Source: Prasinococcaceae sp. CCMP 1430 (taxonomy: Eukaryota; Prasinodermophyta; Palmophyllophyceae; Prasinococcales; Prasinococcaceae). From it: 64,000 bases of DNA. The DNA is taken from the NCBI GenBank assembly GCA_013416795.1, contig RQSC01000062.1, positions 78,448 through 142,447 on the forward strand, given 5' to 3'. Both the position numbers and the translations under genes were made by a program. Below the pieces are notes generated by a model. The model saw only the letters and a list, made by a program, of their open reading frames with translations. It ran no database searches and was not told where the DNA came from. Shown one piece after another: positions 59,986 to 64,000 of this stretch; the first letter of the stretch is position 1, and each line of letters starts with the position of its first letter.

Positions 59986-61203
59986 ATGAGAGGCGTGTGC
60001 GCGCAGCGGATAAACGCCTGCGGCGGTCGGTGCCACACCTGGTGCGGTGCCCGCGTGGCGAGGCTTGGGAACGACGCGCACGGCTCTCGCTCTTGCCCTC
60101 CGCCGCCGAGGGCGTGGGCGATGCGCACGCTCGCAGTCAGTGGTGGTGGTGCGCCGGCGGCGGCAGCGCCGCCGTCAGCCCGGCCGCGGCAGCGAGGGCG
60201 GCGGCGGCAGGTGCGATGGTGCGCGGCTGGAAATGGGCCAGGAACGGACGCCGCAGGAGTGGCTGCGCGCGTGGCGGCCCTGCGCTCGGGCGAGGACGGA
60301 GGGCTTGGTGTGGTGCTCACGGGCGGCACGCGTGGCCTAGGCTTCTGCCTCGCGCGCGAGCTGCTCGCGGGGGGCCATCGCGTCGTGCTCTGCGGCCGCA
60401 ATGCAGAAAGGTTGCACGCTGCGCTGCGAGTGCTGCGGGATGGCTGCGGCGACGCCGCAGGCGAGAGGGTGGACGGCATCGTCGCCGACGTGGGCACGGC
60501 GGAGGACGTCGACGCGCTCGAATCGTTGGCGCGCAGGCGCCTCGGCGACGTACACCTTGTGGTGCACAATGCCGGCGCCGCGTCGCGCCGCCGAGCGCCG
60601 CTCGCTGACCTCGAGGCGGATGACATTCTCAATACCGTCAACGTCAACGTCGCCGGGGGGCTGCTCACCGCGCGTATGGCGCTGCGCCTATTCAGGGAGC
60701 AGCCACCTGCGGACAGCCCCGTGTACCACTACATGAGCTTCGGGTTCTCCAAGGCCGGGGCGAGCCTGTCGGCGAGTGCGCTCACGCACAAGGTGACGAA
60801 GCTTTCGCTGCCCGTGCTCGATAGCTACATTCTCAAGGAGCTCGCCTCGGACCGCATGCGCGACTACGTGGGCGTCCATCAGGTATCGCCGGGTCTGCTG
60901 CTCACAGACCTTCTGCTCGCTGATACAACGCCGGGCGTACGCTCGCTTGTCTTCAACGCGATAGCGGAGGAGCCGCAGGATGCCGCGCGTGAGCTCGCCC
61001 CCCTGCTGACCCGCGTCGACCAACGCGCGTCCCGCATCGAGCTTCTGCCGCTGCCCGCGGCCGCTGCGCGCATGGCTACCACCGTGCCGCGCGTGCTGCT
61101 GGGCGACGCCTCGGCCATGCGCTTCTTCGACAGGGAGGGCAACCGGCTCGGCAGCGCCAAGTACAAGGCGAACGGCGTGGAGGAGCTCTTCCCCGGCATG
61201 TAG
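59986..61203 (+). CDS. Short-chain dehydrogenase, chlorophyll b reductase (NOL/NYC1)-like, lacking the catalytic Tyr
   Basis: A single exon of 405 residues from ATG 59986 to TAG. The first ~90 residues are Ala/Arg/Ser-rich (a transit-peptide candidate). The Rossmann fold follows: GLGVVLTGGTRGLGFCLARE (TGxxxGxG), HRVVLCGRNAERLH and DVHLVVHNAGAASRR (NAG). VGVHQVSPGLLLTDLLLADT and VFNAIAEEPQDAARELAPLL match the C-terminal part of plant NOL/NYC1 chlorophyll(ide) b reductases (the .VSPGMV.TDLL block, then the AE.(P)...A..L.P motif). In SDRs the YxxxK pair is catalytic. Here the aligned segment FSKAGASLSASALTHKVTK has Leu where Tyr is expected, and Lys is kept. It is either a non-canonical enzyme or an inactive relative. 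Thylakoid pigment metabolism is the likely setting. Confidence 0.82.
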   Translation: MRGVCAQRINACGGRCHTWCGARVARLGNDAHGSRSCPPPPRAWAMRTLAVSGGGAPAAAAPPSARPRQRGRRRQVRWCAAGNGPGTDAAGVAARVAALRSGEDGGLGVVLTGGTRGLGFCLARELLAGGHRVVLCGRNAERLHAALRVLRDGCGDAAGERVDGIVADVGTAEDVDALESLARRRLGDVHLVVHNAGAASRRRAPLADLEADDILNTVNVNVAGGLLTARMALRLFREQPPADSPVYHYMSFGFSKAGASLSASALTHKVTKLSLPVLDSYILKELASDRMRDYVGVHQVSPGLLLTDLLLADTTPGVRSLVFNAIAEEPQDAARELAPLLTRVDQRASRIELLPLPAAAARMATTVPRVLLGDASAMRFFDREGNRLGSAKYKANGVEELFPGM

Positions 61204-61442
61204 TTACTCTGCTGTAAATCTGATGGTACACTGTACACCGTACCTCTGTTTCCGAGGGTGCGAGGAGATCGAGAAAAAGATTTCGCCAGCGGCGCGGCAG
61301 CGCCGCTGCAGCGGCGCGCGCGCGAACGCGGCGCGAATGCAGGGGGGCGGGGTGGAGCAGGCGCGGCGCGCTCCCCGCCGCAACCGAGGACGCGCTGCAA
61401 GGGTGGCGTGCGGGGCGAGGGGCGCGGGGGCGGCGCTGACCG

Positions 61443-62549
61443 ATGTTCTCGCGAATCTTGGCGTTGAGGTGCCCCGGGCGCGCGGGGCGAGGCCAGGCGG
61501 CGCAGCGGCGTTACGGCACGGGAGGGAGGCGCGCGGAGAGCTGCTGGGGGGCGCGCGCGTGCGCGCCGCCCGGCCTGGAGCCGGGACAAAAAGAGCGCGC
61601 TGTTCCGCAGCCGGTGCGGCCGGCAAGGCCAGTGAGCTCCCGCGCGCGAAAGGAGCGCGGCCCGTGGCTTGGCCCGGGCGGGGTGGCTCCCCTCGGCGGC
61701 ATGCTCAGCTGCGCGGAAGCGGTGCTCGCCGTGGAAGGCGATGGCGACAACGGCAGCGAGACGCAGCGCCTGCTGCTGCAGCGCGGCAGCGACGAGCGCG
61801 ACCCGCAGGACGCAGCGCTGCAGCAGCTTCCCATCGCCTCCAGGAGCAGCACGCCCGTTGCACACGTCGTTGTCGAGATCTTCGACGAGGTCTCCGTCGC
61901 GCCGCCCGTCGCTGATGGGACGCACCGGCGCACTCCCTCCATGCTGAGCGCATTCTCGGGCGGCGTGTCGGCGTCGCTGCGGTCCGTGCGCTCGCTGGCC
62001 TCCTTGTCTGCCAGCGAGTTCGAGGCTTCGCTCGACGCCGACGACCTCGACGCCGCCGAGGACCTGGAGTGCCCCTTGTGCGGGGAGTGCCTGTGGAGTG
62101 GCGACGTGGCGCCGAGAGAGGAAGGAGCGGACCCGGCCGTGGCAAACGCTGACGAGCGTCACGAGGCCGCAAGCCCAGTGGTGGCTTACACGTTCAGCTG
62201 CTGCAACCAAGTATCATGCGCGGAGTGCGCGAGCAAGTGGTGCCTGAAGCAGAGGCAGGAGCGGGAGCGCGAGCAAGCGCGCTTGCTTCTCCACTCCGAC
62301 GAAGTGCGGGAGCTTCCAGCACCTACCTGCCCGTTCTGCAGGAGTGCGATCAGCGACGAAGAGATGGTCGCCATGGGAGTCGAGGACGTCGAGCGGGCGG
62401 AGCGCGAAAGACGCGAGGCTGAGCTCGAGGAGCGGATGCAAGAGTACGTGCGCCTCAAGATATATCGGGGGCTCGGCCTCTTCCTCTTCCAGGCCACCAT
62501 GATTGGGATGCTCGTGGGATTCACGATATCCAGCAGCCAAAAACATTGA
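61443..62549 (+). CDS. Membrane-anchored RING-type zinc-finger protein (second copy of the architecture)
   Basis: A single exon of up to 368 residues. The first ATG is 61443, and ATG 61701 is an alternative that would drop an Arg/Pro-rich leader. The zinc finger lies at ~205-305: DLECPLCGECLWSGD, a ~35-residue acidic insertion, AYTFSCCNQVSCAECASKWC, then a charged ~35-residue insert, and PTCPFCRSAISDEE. It is followed by a Glu/Arg-rich helix (ERAERERREAELEERMQEYV) and a C-terminal hydrophobic segment (GLGLFLFQATMIGMLVGFTI) that should anchor it in a membrane. The arrangement (expanded loop, SCC/PCC block, CPFCRS, C-terminal TM) is the same as in the protein at 8459-9466, so the two are probably paralogues. 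Inferred role: membrane E3 ubiquitin ligase. Confidence 0.78.
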   Translation: MFSRILALRCPGRAGRGQAAQRRYGTGGRRAESCWGARACAPPGLEPGQKERAVPQPVRPARPVSSRARKERGPWLGPGGVAPLGGMLSCAEAVLAVEGDGDNGSETQRLLLQRGSDERDPQDAALQQLPIASRSSTPVAHVVVEIFDEVSVAPPVADGTHRRTPSMLSAFSGGVSASLRSVRSLASLSASEFEASLDADDLDAAEDLECPLCGECLWSGDVAPREEGADPAVANADERHEAASPVVAYTFSCCNQVSCAECASKWCLKQRQEREREQARLLLHSDEVRELPAPTCPFCRSAISDEEMVAMGVEDVERAERERREAELEERMQEYVRLKIYRGLGLFLFQATMIGMLVGFTISSSQKH

Positions 62550-62794
62550 AACCGGCAGCATGCACAGCTCGCCGGCTGCACGCGGCACGCACACATAGAT
62601 TCGAATGAGGCAACGGTAGAGTTCACCATTGGCCGCGCCCCCCGGTAGGGTGGACGCGCCATCTCCATCTGTAATAGTCCGTATACCGCCACGCCTGTGC
62701 CGCCACGCGCTCGAGGGAGCATGCAGTGGACCACACAGAAGGACGTTGTCAACGCGTGCATAAACTTACATGATACGTTGCGCTTGCCGCGCTC

Positions 62795-64000
62795 CTATAT
62801 TGAGCCGTTTGCAGTCCTTCCGGTGAGCGCATCCGTGCATAGCTGCTCCTGCTCGACGACGTGCTTCGCCAGGAACCCGGTGGCGGGACTGGCAGCGGGT
62901 GACCTGCCAGCGTACGTGATGAGCTCCGACTCGGGGCGCCCCACGGCGCGCATGGCCGTGCGCAAGCGGGGCTGTGCGCAGCGTCCGCCGCGGTGCGTGC
63001 GAGGGCAGCGGGCGCGCCTGTCAGCTTTGATGTGAGACGGCAGGCAAGGGCGGCACGCAGACAGCCAGAGTGCGTCACCCACAAGGGGCTGGGGGCAGGC
63101 GCTGCTGCTCGCCACGCAAGGCGTACCTGCATGTGGGCAAATGGCCCCATGTTCATTGGCTCCTCCTGGCACCACACCACCTCCGCATTGGGGTAGCGCT
63201 TGAGCTCGCGCATGACGAGGTCGAAGGGGAATGGGCTGAGCTGCTCCACGCGCGCAATCGCCGACTTTGGCGCGTCGTCCCCGTTGTTTTCACGCATCTC
63301 CGCCAAGTCATAGTACACCTTGCCCGAACACAGGATGAGCCGCTTCACGTCGGGCTCCTCGGCAGCGCCGTACTTGCGGTCGTAGATGAGGCGCTTGAAG
63401 CGCGTGCCCTGCAGCTCGCAATCACCCACCTCGTCGTCGAACTCGTTGATGTTGGACTTTGCCATAGGGTGGCGCAGCAGTGCCTTCGGGGAGAAGACGA
63501 TCAGCGGCTTGCGGAACTGACGATGCAGCTGGCGCCGCAGCACGTGGAAGTAGTTCGCCGGCGTGGTGCAGTTCACGATCTGCCAGTTGGCGTGCTGCAG
63601 CTGCATGCGGTTGTCCATGTCCATGTCCGGAATCACGTCGGGATGCTCGTCCGACATCTGCAGGTAGCGCTCCATGCGCGCGGACGAGTGCTCCGGCCCC
63701 TGGCCATCGTAGCCGTGCGGGAGCAGCATTACCAGGCCCGTCTGACGCAGCCACTTGGACTCACCGCTCGAGATGAATTGGTCAATGATCACCTGTGCGG
63801 TGTTGGCGAAGTCACCGAACTGCGCCTCCCAAAGCACCAGCTGATTGGGGGACTCCATGGAGTAGCCCAGCTCGAAGCCGAGGACGCCGAACTCGGACAG
63901 CGACGAGTTTGACACGGTGAATTGGCGGTCGTCCTGGCCGGGGAAGAGATTGTCCAGCGGGACGTAGCGCTCGCCGGTCTTCTGATCGTGCAGCAGCGCG
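62795..64000 (-). CDS. OGDH: 2-oxoglutarate dehydrogenase E1 component, C-terminal part (leaves right edge)
   Basis: Exon 64000-63127 (CAG|GTACGC) and exon 62971-62795 (after GCGCACAG) join in phase 0. The 5' part of the gene is outside the window. The visible sequence is the C-terminal third of the thiamine-diphosphate-dependent E1 (SucA/OGDH): TVSNSSLSEFGVLGFELGYS, LVLWEAQFGDFANTAQVIID, LLPHGYDGQGPEHSSARMER, TTPANYFHVLRRQL, RKPLIVFSPKALLRHP, LILCSGKVYYDLAE, VEQLSPFPFDLVMRELKRYP and VVWCQEEPMNMGPFAHMQ, with the last exon giving ELITYAGRSPAASPATGF. The enzyme decarboxylates 2-oxoglutarate in the mitochondrial TCA cycle as part of the OGDH complex with E2/E3. The terminal GFLAKHVVEQEQLCTDAL helix is normal. 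The gene is convergent with the RING gene at 62549. Confidence 0.97.

Noticed and set aside
1-64000. tRNA, rRNA, insertion sequences or retroelements
   Set aside because: I saw no cloverleaf-compatible B-box, no rRNA core and no reverse transcriptase or transposase motifs. A tRNAscan or Rfam run would be decisive.

Overview
The window is eukaryotic nuclear DNA, very GC-rich and gene-dense: about 35 protein genes in 64 kb. Many genes have short GT-AG introns, mostly with GTGCGT- or GTACGT-type donors. Transit-peptide-like N termini, a flavodoxin, a chlorophyll b reductase-like SDR, a SHAQKY-class Myb factor and a RecA of bacterial type together point to a photosynthetic microalga. A haptophyte or another secondary alga is my best guess, but no marker in the window fixes the lineage. 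The assembly is imperfect: single N bases at 8310, 10390 and 19538, a 20-N gap at 33023-33042 and a 110-N gap at 48494-48603. Several gene models break at these places.

Layout. 1-1452: first exon of a minus-strand gene leaving the left edge (possibly ribosomal P0) and an unrecognised minus gene. 1982-9466: plastid-type unknown protein, SHAQKY Myb, a tandem HCCA isomerase/GST-kappa protein, an aquaglyceroporin and a membrane RING protein. 9658-19035: degenerate rhodanese, DHX36/DExH3-like RNA helicase with a duplicated N-terminal module, cyclase-family hydrolase, AP-3 sigma adaptin and a class III aminotransferase. 19392-29345: orphan J-domain exon, MFS transporter, Ulp2/SENP6-7-like SUMO protease with two in-frame stops, aldo/keto reductase and a kelch protein. 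29483-46146: adhesin-like repeat protein, coiled-coil tail-anchor-like protein, condensin II CAP-H2, MORN-like protein, Sfi1-like repeat protein, RecA, and a calponin-homology/TM/LysM protein. 46295-64000: SANT protein, nitrilase-family amidase, DnaJ protein, flavodoxin with a C-terminal extension, HIT protein, S28 peptidase, a secreted metallopeptidase-like protein with 14 Notch (LNR) repeats, an SDR, a second membrane RING protein, and 2-oxoglutarate dehydrogenase E1 leaving the right edge.

The genes are mostly housekeeping or cell-biological and do not form one pathway. The striking large-scale feature is order: genes alternate strand almost perfectly, as convergent pairs with very short 3' spacers and divergent pairs sharing a promoter region. 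The most unusual individual genes are the LNR-array metallopeptidase-like protein with His/Asp linkers, the CH-TM-LysM protein, the flavodoxin fusion and the SUMO protease with internal stops.
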